Shown here piece by piece: positions 29,198-37,704 of a stretch of DNA of 64,000 nt (position 1 is its first letter; each line of letters starts with the position of its first letter). The position numbers and the translations under genes were made by a program. The notes under the pieces were generated by a model, which saw nothing but the letters and a program-made list of their open reading frames with translations, ran no database searches and was not told the DNA's origin. Source of the stretch: Cyanobacteria bacterium CYA (GTDB taxonomy: Bacteria; Planctomycetota; Phycisphaerae; Phycisphaerales; UBA1924); the NCBI GenBank assembly GCA_008363215.1, contig RHKP01000011.1, positions 145,689 through 209,688 of the forward strand. The letters are read 5' to 3'.

Positions 29198-30649
29198 TCA
29201 CGGGCATCCCGCCGCGAAGGCTGCCAGGAACTCCTGCACGTCAAAAAAGTTGAACTCGCCCTCGCCGGTCAGATCCGCCCCCGATGCCTGGGCGGCGAAC
29301 GCCGCGAGGAATGCCTGCACGTCAAAGAAGTCCAGCGTTCCGAACGGCCCCGCGAAGTCGGCTTGATTGCAGTTCCGCCCCGTCAACTCGAAGTAGTTGA
29401 TGTTGAACGCCTGGCTCGAACCGGACCTGTTGGCCAGACGCATCACGTGCTCGCCCGCCGGCAGGTCGGCCCAACCGCTGATCGTCGTCCAGTTCTGCCA
29501 TCCGCCTGTAACGGGAACCGTCAGTGTCCCGCTCACCGGCAAGCCGTCGATCTCGAACCCGATGGTCCCGCCGGTGGTGTTGGACGCGACTCGCACCGAC
29601 AGGTCATGGGTTCCGGCGTGCGCCACCTCAACGGCGTACTCCAGCCACTCGCCCTGGCACAGCCAACCGACGTTGTACCCGCCTTCACTGCACGGCTGAA
29701 TGTCCACATCCACGTCGCTGCGGTACGACGATCCGTTGTTGCCCGCGTCGCAGTCCTGATACGCCTCGCCGGGATACCCGACGTCGAAGTCTTCGGCCTC
29801 GATGCGCCCGGGGACCGGCGCGGGTTGCCCGCCAAAGGCCTGCTGTTCCACCCGATACACGCGCACCCAGTCCACCTGCAGGTCGGCCGGGAATGCCGTC
29901 GAGCCGTTGGGATCCCCAGGCCAGTTGCCGCCCACCGCCAGGTTGAGCAGCAGATGAAACGGCGTATCGAACGGAGCCCGCGGATTCGTCGGGGCGGCGG
30001 TGGAATACCACGTCGAACTGCTCACCGAGTAATACTCCTGCCCGTCGACGAACCACCGGATCCAGTCGGGCGTCCACTCCGTCGCGTAGACGTGAAAGTC
30101 CTGCGAGAAATCGGTGCCCGACAGCGACCCGCTGTGCTGCACGTTGTTCGGCCAGTTGCCCCCGTGGTGAATCGTCCCGTGCGCACTGGTCGCCTGGTTG
30201 ACCGTCTCGATGATGTCGATCTCTCCGCTGGCCGCCCACTCGCCATAGGGCGAGTTCGTCGGCAGCATCCAGAACGCCGCCCACAGCCCTTGCCCCTTGG
30301 GAACCTTGATGCGTGCTTCCACGCGCCCGTAGCGGAACTCAAAGGCCCCCTGCGTGCGCAGGCGCGCCGACGAATAGGCGTACCCCTCGATAGGCAGGTC
30401 ACGCGCCACGATGTGCAGCAGCCCGTTCTGCACGTACGAGTTGTACGTGTAGGGCGTGTAGTACTGAAGTTCGTTGTTGCCCCAGCCGGCCGGCAGCCCG
30501 TAACCGGTGCCGTCGCCGATCTGGTGCTCCCACACCAGCGTGTCAATGACCGCGCCCTCGAACTCGTCCTCAAAGACCAGCGAATACTGGGCGAATGCCG
30601 GGGCGGCTCCGGCGAGCACTACAGCGATGGACATACGCATCGACTTCAT
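29198..30649 (-). CDS. Secreted GH16 beta-glucanase (laminarinase type) with CBM6-like module and GC-type dockerin
   Basis: 483 aa. Signal peptide 1-20. GH16 domain about 23-272: the catalytic motif G-E-I-D-I-I-E puts the nucleophile at Glu143, Asp145 between and the acid/base at Glu148, with W-G-N-N-E-L-Q-Y-Y before it, the pattern of bacterial beta-1,3-glucanases. A CBM6-like beta-sandwich follows (I-E-A-E-D-F-D at about 284, N-V-G-W-L-C-Q-G-E-W-L-E-Y). Residues about 425-483 form the two-helix dockerin ending Ala-Gly-Cys-Pro. It lies 16 bases downstream of the glycosidase lipoprotein gene and is most likely transcribed with it, opposite the sugar transporter operon. Confidence 0.92.
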   Translation of the reverse strand: MKSMRMSIAVVLAGAAPAFAQYSLVFEDEFEGAVIDTLVWEHQIGDGTGYGLPAGWGNNELQYYTPYTYNSYVQNGLLHIVARDLPIEGYAYSSARLRTQGAFEFRYGRVEARIKVPKGQGLWAAFWMLPTNSPYGEWAASGEIDIIETVNQATSAHGTIHHGGNWPNNVQHSGSLSGTDFSQDFHVYATEWTPDWIRWFVDGQEYYSVSSSTWYSTAAPTNPRAPFDTPFHLLLNLAVGGNWPGDPNGSTAFPADLQVDWVRVYRVEQQAFGGQPAPVPGRIEAEDFDVGYPGEAYQDCDAGNNGSSYRSDVDVDIQPCSEGGYNVGWLCQGEWLEYAVEVAHAGTHDLSVRVASNTTGGTIGFEIDGLPVSGTLTVPVTGGWQNWTTISGWADLPAGEHVMRLANRSGSSQAFNINYFELTGRNCNQADFAGPFGTLDFFDVQAFLAAFAAQASGADLTGEGEFNFFDVQEFLAAFAAGCP

Positions 30650-30665
30650 GTGGTCCCCTCGACTC

Positions 30666-32090
30666 TCACTCTACTTGTTCGGCTTGCACAAGGAAAGGGA
30701 TGTTGGCGGTTCCCGCACCTCCGTGGTCATCAAACACTGTGACATACAGCCGGTACGCGCCCGGCTCACCCGGGGCCCGCACAACCGCACCCTCGGGCCC
30801 CGATTCCATGATCGCTCCGGGAATATCGGGCGTGCCCTGCTCTGCGTCCCCGCCGCTCTTCGGATCCGTCGACTCCGGGCGAACCACCCAGACCATTCGC
30901 AATGCCTTGCCCTCAGGATCGCTCGACTGGCAGGTTGCCCGGAACGTCTGCCTGGGCGCGAACACCGGGCCCGCGTCGAGCGACAGATGGTGAACCGCGG
31001 GCGCCACATCCGCCGGGGGCCTGCCGGTCCAGAGTTCCTGCATCACGTCCACCGCCGCCGTCCGTTCGCCGCTCTCCAGGAACATCCCGAACCACGTCGG
31101 CGTGGTCTCCTGCTTGTGTCCCCACATGAACGCGTACGACCCCAGACACCGCCCCGGCATCTCGGCCATCACGCCCTGAGTCTGCGCACGCAGGTACATC
31201 GAGGCCTTGTCGGCGCTCGACGGCTCGTAGGGCGCGCCCCAAGGCGTGTGCCCTCCCTCCCAGTGCCCGATGGGACCGAACTCCGTGAGCACGTAGGGCC
31301 CCGTCCAGCCCTGCGCGCTGAGGCGCTTCGGCAGCGACGGCGCACCGCCATACGAGTTGATTCCGAGCACGTCGATGCTCGGACAGCCCTCTCGCAATCG
31401 CCTGGCCTTGTCCTGCCCGATCTCTGCGATCACCGCCATCCGCGGGTGGTGGGGGTCGAGTTGCCGGGTGAGCGCCGCTGCCTCTTCGATCGCACGCAGC
31501 GCCTTGTCCATGTCTCCTGCCAGTTCGATCTCGTTGCCCAGTGCCCACATCAGCACCGCCGGGTGGTCGCGGTACTTGAGCACGCAGGTACGGACCTTTT
31601 CGAGTTGCGTGCGTCGCACTTGCGGGTCGTCGTAGTCAAACCCGTGCCGCTCGTGTTCGAGCCAGATTCCCACGGTGACCGACAGACCGTGCCGGTGGGC
31701 TTCGTCGAGCAGGTCGTCGATGTCCATCGCGTCCCAGGTGCGGATGGAGTTGCCGCCGATGCTTGCCAGGGTCTCCAACCGGTCCCGACCGGCCGCTCCG
31801 CGGATCACGTAGGGCAAGCCGTCGCGGACGAGTTCCCAGCGCCCGGGCCGACCGGCCAGTCGCACGCTCGAACTCGACCCGTCGGCGCAAGCCCCCAGAA
31901 GGAGGAATGTGATCAGCAGGATCAGGCCCAGTTCGCCCAAGAACGCCCGATAACTCGTGAGATATCTTTTCTGAAACAGTTTCTGAGCCCGTCTCAGGCA
32001 GGCGCATGGGCGGGTCGGAGGTTCTTTCCAGCCCTTCCGTCGCGGGGAATCCGAAGCAAGACAGGCATTTGGGCGGATGAACGTGCGCAT
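30666..32090 (-). CDS. Lipoprotein glycoside hydrolase, TIM-barrel type
   Basis: 474 aa if started at the ATG at 32090; a TTG at 31940 (424 aa) would put the start next to the lipoprotein signal. The hydrophobic stretch L-G-L-I-L-L-I-T-F-L-L-L-G-A-C carries a lipobox with the lipidated Cys. The following barrel has N-S-I-R-T-W-D-A, M-W-A-L-G-N-E-I-E with the putative acid/base Glu after Asn, and V-L-T-E-F-G-P-I-G with the putative nucleophile Glu; these are clan GH-A features seen in GH2- or GH5-like enzymes. A C-terminal beta domain (about 370-474) resembles a PKD-like fold. With the GH16 enzyme it probably finishes beta-glucan breakdown on the cell. The substrate is inferred. Confidence 0.82.
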   Translation of the reverse strand: MRTFIRPNACLASDSPRRKGWKEPPTRPCACLRRAQKLFQKRYLTSYRAFLGELGLILLITFLLLGACADGSSSSVRLAGRPGRWELVRDGLPYVIRGAAGRDRLETLASIGGNSIRTWDAMDIDDLLDEAHRHGLSVTVGIWLEHERHGFDYDDPQVRRTQLEKVRTCVLKYRDHPAVLMWALGNEIELAGDMDKALRAIEEAAALTRQLDPHHPRMAVIAEIGQDKARRLREGCPSIDVLGINSYGGAPSLPKRLSAQGWTGPYVLTEFGPIGHWEGGHTPWGAPYEPSSADKASMYLRAQTQGVMAEMPGRCLGSYAFMWGHKQETTPTWFGMFLESGERTAAVDVMQELWTGRPPADVAPAVHHLSLDAGPVFAPRQTFRATCQSSDPEGKALRMVWVVRPESTDPKSGGDAEQGTPDIPGAIMESGPEGAVVRAPGEPGAYRLYVTVFDDHGGAGTANIPFLVQAEQVE

Positions 32091-32131
32091 GACCGACTCT
32101 GTGGGGGTTGCAATCCAGACCCCGATCGCAG

Positions 32132-32160
32132 AGAATACCGTAACTGTACCGGTAAACCAA
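32132..32160 (-). promoter_or_regulatory. Candidate promoter of the glycosidase operon with an operator-like palindrome in its spacer
   Basis: On the minus strand TTGGTT (32155-32160) and TATTCT (32132-32137) are 17 bases apart, a sigma70-like pair. The spacer contains the perfect 8-base palindrome TACCGGTA (32147-32154), with the central CG typical of LacI-family sites. On the plus strand TTGCAA (32108-32113) and GAGAAT (32131-32136), 17 bases apart, could serve the transporter side. Both promoters would be covered by a repressor bound at the palindrome. The LacI-type gene 1 kb away is the natural candidate; not shown by sequence. Confidence 0.5.
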
Positions 32161-32188
32161 GTCGCTTGCTTCACGGCGGAGTCAGCAC

Positions 32189-33178
32189 ATGGAAACCAGG
32201 CCGAGCGCCCGCACTGCATCCCGCCTTCGAGGATTCACACTCATCGAGTTGCTGGTGGTCATCGCCATCATCGCTCTGCTGATCGGGATCCTCCTCCCCG
32301 CCCTGAGTCGCGCCCGCGACGCCGGACGCGACATGGTGTGCAAGTCGAACATCAAGCAGTTGTCCCTCGCGGCCGTGGTCTACGCCAACGACTTTCAGGG
32401 CGCGTTTCCCACCATCCTGGCCGGCTCGATCGTGATCGACCCGGAGAACGGAAAGCGCAACCTGCTGTGGTACGACGTCAACCGCATCGGGCGCTACCTG
32501 CCTCAGGAAGACTTCTCCAACCTCGCCTGGAACAACCAGGAGAACCAGACGGTCGGCGGCGGTGTGGTTTCCTGTCCCAATCATCCGCAGGCCGGTCGCT
32601 CGTACACCATGAACTACTGGGCGGCCTCCGCGGCTGAGTACGAGCCCAACTGGTCCACCGGCACGCTCCGCTTCTTCAAGCCCGGGCAGTACGCAGCCAA
32701 CACGACGACCTATCGCAAGGGCCGCGCGTTCAACAACGCAGTTGACGAGTCGTTCAAGATGATGCTCTTTGCCGAGGCTTGGGGACTGTGGCGCAGCCAG
32801 GTGGCAACCCTCAGCGGCGACACGAACTACTTCACCAACGGAAGCATCGGCTCGACCGATCTGCCCGGGCAGCGCTTCGGCGGGGGCACCGGTGTGCCGT
32901 CGTCCCGCTTCAACATCGGCAACTGGCAGGCCGGCACACGCCCGCCGGAGTTTGAAAACACCGGCTCGCCGACCTCGTACCTGCCGTACTACCGGCATCC
33001 GAAGCGCCAGGCGGATACTTATGACATCATCGGCGGAGCCAACATCGGCTTCGTCGACGGACACGTGGCCCAGTTCTCTCCCGATCAACTCATCAAGGAC
33101 ACGACGACCGGGCAGAGCAGTTATGAGGTATTGTGGTCCCCGATGGATCGCGCGTTGGAGGACGACCTCGACCCGTGA
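32189..33178 (+). CDS. Pseudopilin-like H-X9-DG (DUF1559-type) protein
   Basis: 329 aa. The prepilin signal [19 protein letters not shown] is complete, with Gly before the cleavage site and Glu at +5. The body has C-K-S-N-I-K-Q-L, a C-P-N-H-P segment, and G-F-V-D-G-H-V near the end, the H-X9-DG-type tail common in planctomycetes. GGAG precedes the ATG by 7 bases. It is the first gene of the plus-strand operon and sits 37 bases before the LacI gene. Its position suggests a role in handling or sensing the polysaccharide outside the cell, but no function is established for the family. Confidence 0.87.
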   Translation: METRPSARTASRLRGFTLIELLVVIAIIALLIGILLPALSRARDAGRDMVCKSNIKQLSLAAVVYANDFQGAFPTILAGSIVIDPENGKRNLLWYDVNRIGRYLPQEDFSNLAWNNQENQTVGGGVVSCPNHPQAGRSYTMNYWAASAAEYEPNWSTGTLRFFKPGQYAANTTTYRKGRAFNNAVDESFKMMLFAEAWGLWRSQVATLSGDTNYFTNGSIGSTDLPGQRFGGGTGVPSSRFNIGNWQAGTRPPEFENTGSPTSYLPYYRHPKRQADTYDIIGGANIGFVDGHVAQFSPDQLIKDTTTGQSSYEVLWSPMDRALEDDLDP

Positions 33179-33215
33179 TGCTCCCGGGACGCTCGGCGGA
33201 AAGGACGCAAGGCTC

Positions 33216-34265
33216 ATGTCGTCGGTGCGGAAGATCGCCAGTTCGCTGGGAGTTTCAGTCGCGACGGTGTCGCGCGCGCTCAACAACCACCCCGACGTCA
33301 GCGCCGAGACCCGCCAGCGCGTGCTCGAGGCCGCCCAGACCGCCGGTTACCTCCCACAGGTCGGCAAGCGCCAACTCACCACCATCGGACTGGCCTATCC
33401 CACCAGCCCCGTGCGCCCCGACTACGGCACCTTCGAGTCGATGCTGCTGGCCGGCATCGTCCGCGGGGCCAACGAACGCCGCTTCGACGTCACCATCATC
33501 AACCTCGAACAGGACCGCGACCCGCTGGAGAGTTACACCCAGTTTTTCCACCGCAAGGGCGTCCGCGGCGTGGTGATTCGCTCCCTCGAAGCCACGCCGC
33601 GCCTCGCGGCCGACATCGCCGAAGAGCGATTCCCCTGCATCCTCGTCGCTGACCGCAGCGATGATCCCCGCGTCAACTTCATCGACAGTGACTCCAGGGG
33701 CGCCAGCCGCCAGGCCGTGGACCACCTCATCCAACTCGGACATACGCGCATCGGACTGGCCATCCACAACGTGCTTGACTCGGACCACCAGGATCGCGAA
33801 TCCGGCTATGAAGAGGCACTCTGCGACGCCGGCATCCGGCGCGACCCGCACATGACCGTCCGCGCCCCGGCCAGCCCCGAGGGCGGAGCCATGATGCTCA
33901 ACCGCCTGCTCGAGCACGAGAACCCGCCGACCGCCATCTACTTCACCAACCCCCTTTCCACGGTGGGCGCCCTGCACCGATGCCTGCAACTGGGCATCCG
34001 CGTGCCCAAGGATCTGTCCATCGTCGGTTTCGACGACGGCGATGTGCGCCTGCGCACCTTCCCCAACTTCACGGCCGTCTGTCAGGACGCCCACGCCCTT
34101 GGCATGGAGGCCGCCCGCTGGCTGACGCGTTCGCTGGCCTCCGATCCGCCGACTGTCTTCCGTGAACTGCGCCAGACGCGTTTTGCCGTGCACGAGAGCA
34201 CGGGCCTGCGTCCGGTCACGGCTGTGCGCCTCGTCGGCCCGTACGAAGTCAAGCGCGAGATATGA
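33216..34265 (+). CDS. LacI family transcriptional regulator
   Basis: 349 aa from the ATG at 33216; the open frame before it overlaps the pseudopilin and is not coding. Residues 1-50 are the LacI helix-turn-helix (I-A-S-S-L-G-V-S-V-A-T-V-S-R-A-L-N-N-H-P-D-V-S), followed by the hinge helix and a periplasmic-binding-protein-type effector domain (A-D-R-S-D-D, D-H-L-I-Q-L-G-H-T-R-I-G, S-I-V-G-F-D-D-G). Lying between pseudopilin and transporter genes, it most likely represses the divergent operons until an oligosaccharide binds. The candidate operator is listed at 32132-32160. Confidence 0.92.
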   Translation: MSSVRKIASSLGVSVATVSRALNNHPDVSAETRQRVLEAAQTAGYLPQVGKRQLTTIGLAYPTSPVRPDYGTFESMLLAGIVRGANERRFDVTIINLEQDRDPLESYTQFFHRKGVRGVVIRSLEATPRLAADIAEERFPCILVADRSDDPRVNFIDSDSRGASRQAVDHLIQLGHTRIGLAIHNVLDSDHQDRESGYEEALCDAGIRRDPHMTVRAPASPEGGAMMLNRLLEHENPPTAIYFTNPLSTVGALHRCLQLGIRVPKDLSIVGFDDGDVRLRTFPNFTAVCQDAHALGMEAARWLTRSLASDPPTVFRELRQTRFAVHESTGLRPVTAVRLVGPYEVKREI

Positions 34266-34322
34266 TGCCGGCAACGGCGCGTTGGCGCCGGATTGGCCGC
34301 CGACGCGGCCGGTGGAGCAGGC

Positions 34323-35702
34323 GTGCTCGATCTGCAATGGACTCGCAACTTCTCGCTCGGCACGATTGTCATCGCGCTGCTCGCCGCGCTCTCCAGCCTC
34401 ACCGTGCTCCTGTGGAAACCCTCACAGCGCGACGGGCTCGATATGTGGCTCTTTTCCCTCGAACACGAAGCCCTGTATCGCACAGTCGTCGCCGATCGTG
34501 ACACCGCCGGGCAGACCCACGTTCGCCTGCGTGTCCTCTCCATGCCGGCGCTCGAACGACGCATGCTCTCCGGCTTCTTCGGCGGGCTGCCCACCGCCGA
34601 CCTGCTCGAAGTCGAGCGGCAGATCGCCGGACGCGCCTTCACCGGGCCCATTGAAAACGTCGGCTTCGTCGACCTGACCGATCGACTCCGCACCACCGGG
34701 CTCATCGATCAGATCAACCCCCCGTCCTTCAGCCCCTGGACCAATCGAGGGCGCATCTTCGGGCTGCCCCACGACGTGCATCCCGTCATGCTCGGCTACC
34801 GTGCCGACATCGTCGAGGCCGCCGGCCTTGATGTCTCGCAGATCGAAACCTGGGACGACTTCGCCCGCGTGCTGCGCCCGCTCATGACCGATGACGACGC
34901 CGATGGGCACCCCGATCGCTATCTCATGGGCCTGTGGGAATCCGACGCCGACCGGCTCGACACCCTTCTGCTCCAGGCCGGCGGGCGCTACTTCGACGAC
35001 GCCGGCGCCTGCGTCATGGATGACGAAGTCAACGTCCGCGCACTGGCAACCATGGTCTCGTGGTTCACCGGGCCGGCCCCCTTCGCCACCGACGTGCCCG
35101 ACTTCTCCGCGGGCGGCAACAAGTTGAAGGAAGACGGGTACGCCATCGCCTTCCTCGTGCCCGACTGGATGTGCAACATCTGGCGCATGCAGATGCCCGG
35201 GCTGGCGGGCAAGGTCAAACTCATGCCCCTTCCGGCCTTTGAGCCCGGCGGACGGCGCACCAGCGTCTGGGGCGGCACCATGCTGGGCATCCCGAAGACA
35301 GCCCGCTCGTTCGAGGAATCGTGGGACGTGGCCGTCGACTTCTACTTCTCGGAGAAACTCGCGAAGGAGTTGTACTCGCGCAACGACATCATCACGCCGG
35401 TGCGCTCGCACTGGGATGATCCGATCTTCGACGCGCCGGACCCGTTCTTCTCCGGGCAGGCCAAGGGGCGCATGTATATCGAACTGGCGCCGCAGGTGCC
35501 GCTGCGCACCTCGTCGCCGTACTACAAACTGGCGCGCGACAGTTTCCGCGACGCTGCCGCCGCCGTGGCCGAGTGGGCCCGCGCCACCGGCGCCGCCGGG
35601 CCCGATGGCCTGCTGGACAGGTGTCGTCAGGAACTCGCCCGCGCTCGCGCCGTCGTCAATCGACAGATGGGCCGCAACGTCTTCCTTGAGGTAAACCAGT
35701 GA
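34323..35702 (+). CDS. Sugar ABC transporter substrate-binding protein, membrane-anchored
   Basis: 459 aa from a GTG at 34323 with GGAG upstream; a TTG ten codons earlier is less likely. The first hydrophobic segment (about residues 10-30) has no lipobox Cys and no clear signal-peptidase site, so the protein may stay tethered. The rest matches family 1 solute-binding proteins: F-G-L-P-H-D-V-H-P-V-M-L-G-Y, E-T-W-D-D-F-A-R-V-L, V-W-G-G-T-M-L-G-I-P. It would deliver an oligosaccharide to the two permeases encoded next. Its stop overlaps the first permease start (GTGA). Confidence 0.88.
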   Translation: MLDLQWTRNFSLGTIVIALLAALSSLTVLLWKPSQRDGLDMWLFSLEHEALYRTVVADRDTAGQTHVRLRVLSMPALERRMLSGFFGGLPTADLLEVERQIAGRAFTGPIENVGFVDLTDRLRTTGLIDQINPPSFSPWTNRGRIFGLPHDVHPVMLGYRADIVEAAGLDVSQIETWDDFARVLRPLMTDDDADGHPDRYLMGLWESDADRLDTLLLQAGGRYFDDAGACVMDDEVNVRALATMVSWFTGPAPFATDVPDFSAGGNKLKEDGYAIAFLVPDWMCNIWRMQMPGLAGKVKLMPLPAFEPGGRRTSVWGGTMLGIPKTARSFEESWDVAVDFYFSEKLAKELYSRNDIITPVRSHWDDPIFDAPDPFFSGQAKGRMYIELAPQVPLRTSSPYYKLARDSFRDAAAAVAEWARATGAAGPDGLLDRCRQELARARAVVNRQMGRNVFLEVNQ

Positions 35703-36580
35703 GCGTCACCTGCGCCAGCCGCATGCGCCGGGCCGGGTACACCCTGCTCGCGCCGTTCCTCGGCGCGTTTGTCATCTTCCTCGTCCTCCCGCTGGCCCAG
35801 GCCGGGCGCCTGGCCCTTGAGCAGACCTATGGCCCGCAGGCCTCCAGGTTCGTCCTCTTCGACAACTTCGTCAACCTCGCCGCCGATCCGCTCTTCTGGA
35901 AGGCTGTGGGAAACACGCTGGTCTACACCGCAGGCACCATCCTCATCCAGTTGCCGCTCGCGCTCAGCCTGGCACTGCTGCTCAACCACCCTCGCCTGCG
36001 CGGTCGGGCGATCTATCGCCTCATCTTCTTCAGCCCCCAACTCATGGGCATGGTCTTTGTCGCCATGCTCGCCGGGCTCATGTTCGAGAAACGCTCCGGC
36101 TTGATCAACCGCGCCCTGCACGCGCTGGTCGGCTTCGACCTCGACTTCGCCTGGCTCCAAGTCTACATCATGCCGGCCATGGTCATCACGACCCTGTGGA
36201 TGTATGTCGGCTTCAACATGATCTACTTCCTCGCGGCCCTCCAGAACGTTGAACGTTCGCTCGTCGAGGCTGCCTCGGTCGACGGCGCCGGCCCGTGGGC
36301 GCGCTTCCGGCACGTCACCATTCAGGCCATCCGCCCCGTCGGCTCCTTCGTCGTCCTGCTCAGCATCATCGGGAGTCTGCAACTCTTTGAACTGCCCTAC
36401 GTCATGCTCAGCGCCACCGCCGGCCCGCAGAATCGCGGGCTGACTATCGTCATGTACCTCTACCAGAACGGCTTTGAAGTCGGCGACCTCGGCTACGCCA
36501 GCGCCATCGGCTGGGTGCTCGGGTTCATCCTCGTCGCCGTCGCCGCCGTCCAGGTGCGCGTCGCGCAGGAGCGCGCATGA
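35699..36580 (+). CDS. Sugar ABC transporter permease, MalF-like
   Basis: 293 aa from the GTG at 35699, which overlaps the preceding stop by GTGA. Six membrane segments are visible, the first at Y-T-L-L-A-P-F-L-G-A-F-V-I-F. The EAA loop V-E-A-A-S-V-D-G-A-G-P-W-A-R-F that contacts the ATPase is intact near residue 190. With the next gene it forms the membrane channel for the sugar. The ATG overlap at its 3' end keeps the operon tight. Confidence 0.9.
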   Translation: MSVTCASRMRRAGYTLLAPFLGAFVIFLVLPLAQAGRLALEQTYGPQASRFVLFDNFVNLAADPLFWKAVGNTLVYTAGTILIQLPLALSLALLLNHPRLRGRAIYRLIFFSPQLMGMVFVAMLAGLMFEKRSGLINRALHALVGFDLDFAWLQVYIMPAMVITTLWMYVGFNMIYFLAALQNVERSLVEAASVDGAGPWARFRHVTIQAIRPVGSFVVLLSIIGSLQLFELPYVMLSATAGPQNRGLTIVMYLYQNGFEVGDLGYASAIGWVLGFILVAVAAVQVRVAQERA

Positions 36581-37437
36581 GTCGTCGCTCCGCACAGATG
36601 ATGTGGGGGTGGGCGGCACATCTGGCCCTTCTTCCGCTGGCGACGCTCACACTGATTCCCTTTCTCTGGCTCGTCACCGCCTCACTCAAGAGCCGCGAAG
36701 ACTTCTTTACCTCCACGTTCCTGCCGATGCGCGATGGCCCCTTCAACATCGCGTGGGACCGGCTCACGCTCGAAAACTACCGACGCCTGTTCTCCGATCT
36801 GGGCATCGGACGCGCGCTGCTCAACTCGGTCTTCCTCGCCTCGACCACGGCCATCCTCGCCACGCTCTGCTGCGCCGCCGGCGGCTACGCCCTTGCCAGA
36901 CTCAAGTTCCGAGGCAGCACGCTGATGACCATCCTCGTCCTTGCGGCCTTGCTCGTCCCGCCGCCGCTCCTGCTTGCGCCGACCTACCAGGTTCTCTATG
37001 AGTTCCGGCTGCTCGACACCTTCGCCGGACTCATCCTCCCCGCGATCGCGCCGGCCTTCGGTGTATTCCTCTTTCGACAGGCCGTGCTCCAGTCCGTCCC
37101 ACACGACCTGCTCGAGGCTTCTCGCATTGACGGGTGCTCGGAAATCGGCATCTTCTTCACCATGGTTCTTCCGCTCGTCCGTCCGATGATCGGCGCGTTC
37201 ATCCTCATCACCTTCCTGGCCACTTGGAACAACTTCATCGCTCCGCAGGTCGTCCTCCAGACGGCCGAGAAATTCCCCCTCTCCGTTGCCGTTGCCCAAC
37301 TCCGCGGCGTCTACGCACAGGACTACGGGCTGCTCATGGCCGGCACCATGGTCTCCGTCCTTCCGCCTGCCATTCTCTTCCTGATGCTTCAGAAGGAGTT
37401 CGTCACCGGACTGATCACCGGCGCCGTCAAGTGTTGA
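36577..37437 (+). CDS. Sugar ABC transporter permease, MalG-like
   Basis: 286 aa, start ATG overlapping the previous stop (ATGA). Six membrane segments; the EAA motif L-E-A-S-R-I-D-G-C-S-E-I-G-I-F-F lies near residue 182. It ends the plus-strand operon. No ATPase gene (MalK/MsmK type) follows or occurs elsewhere in the window with this transporter, so the importer must borrow an ATPase encoded elsewhere, as known for several sugar importers in other bacteria. Confidence 0.9.
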   Translation: MSRRSAQMMWGWAAHLALLPLATLTLIPFLWLVTASLKSREDFFTSTFLPMRDGPFNIAWDRLTLENYRRLFSDLGIGRALLNSVFLASTTAILATLCCAAGGYALARLKFRGSTLMTILVLAALLVPPPLLLAPTYQVLYEFRLLDTFAGLILPAIAPAFGVFLFRQAVLQSVPHDLLEASRIDGCSEIGIFFTMVLPLVRPMIGAFILITFLATWNNFIAPQVVLQTAEKFPLSVAVAQLRGVYAQDYGLLMAGTMVSVLPPAILFLMLQKEFVTGLITGAVKC

Positions 37438-37704
37438 ACGAACCGGCTTTGCTGCCGCTGCCCCGGGCGGTGCAACGGTGGCATTCCGCTCGCAGGGCCG
37501 ATCTGTTCGCAGGCTGCTCGGACCGAGAACACCAGCCGCTCGCACCTGGTGTCAAAGCCGAGCGTTGCGGGGGCCTGCGGTTCGTGCTACGCTACCTCAG
37601 GATAGAGAGGATTTGAAGATCCGCTATTGATCGCCCGACGTTCGCTCGGCGTCGTTCGCGTAGTTCACCGCGGCGATCGTCTTTTTCGCGTGAGGGGATC
37701 CGTC

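Noticed and set aside
29135..30742. Plus-strand open frame across the GH16 gene
   Set aside because: Antisense of the catalytic and dockerin regions; composition is Arg/Val/His-rich without domains.
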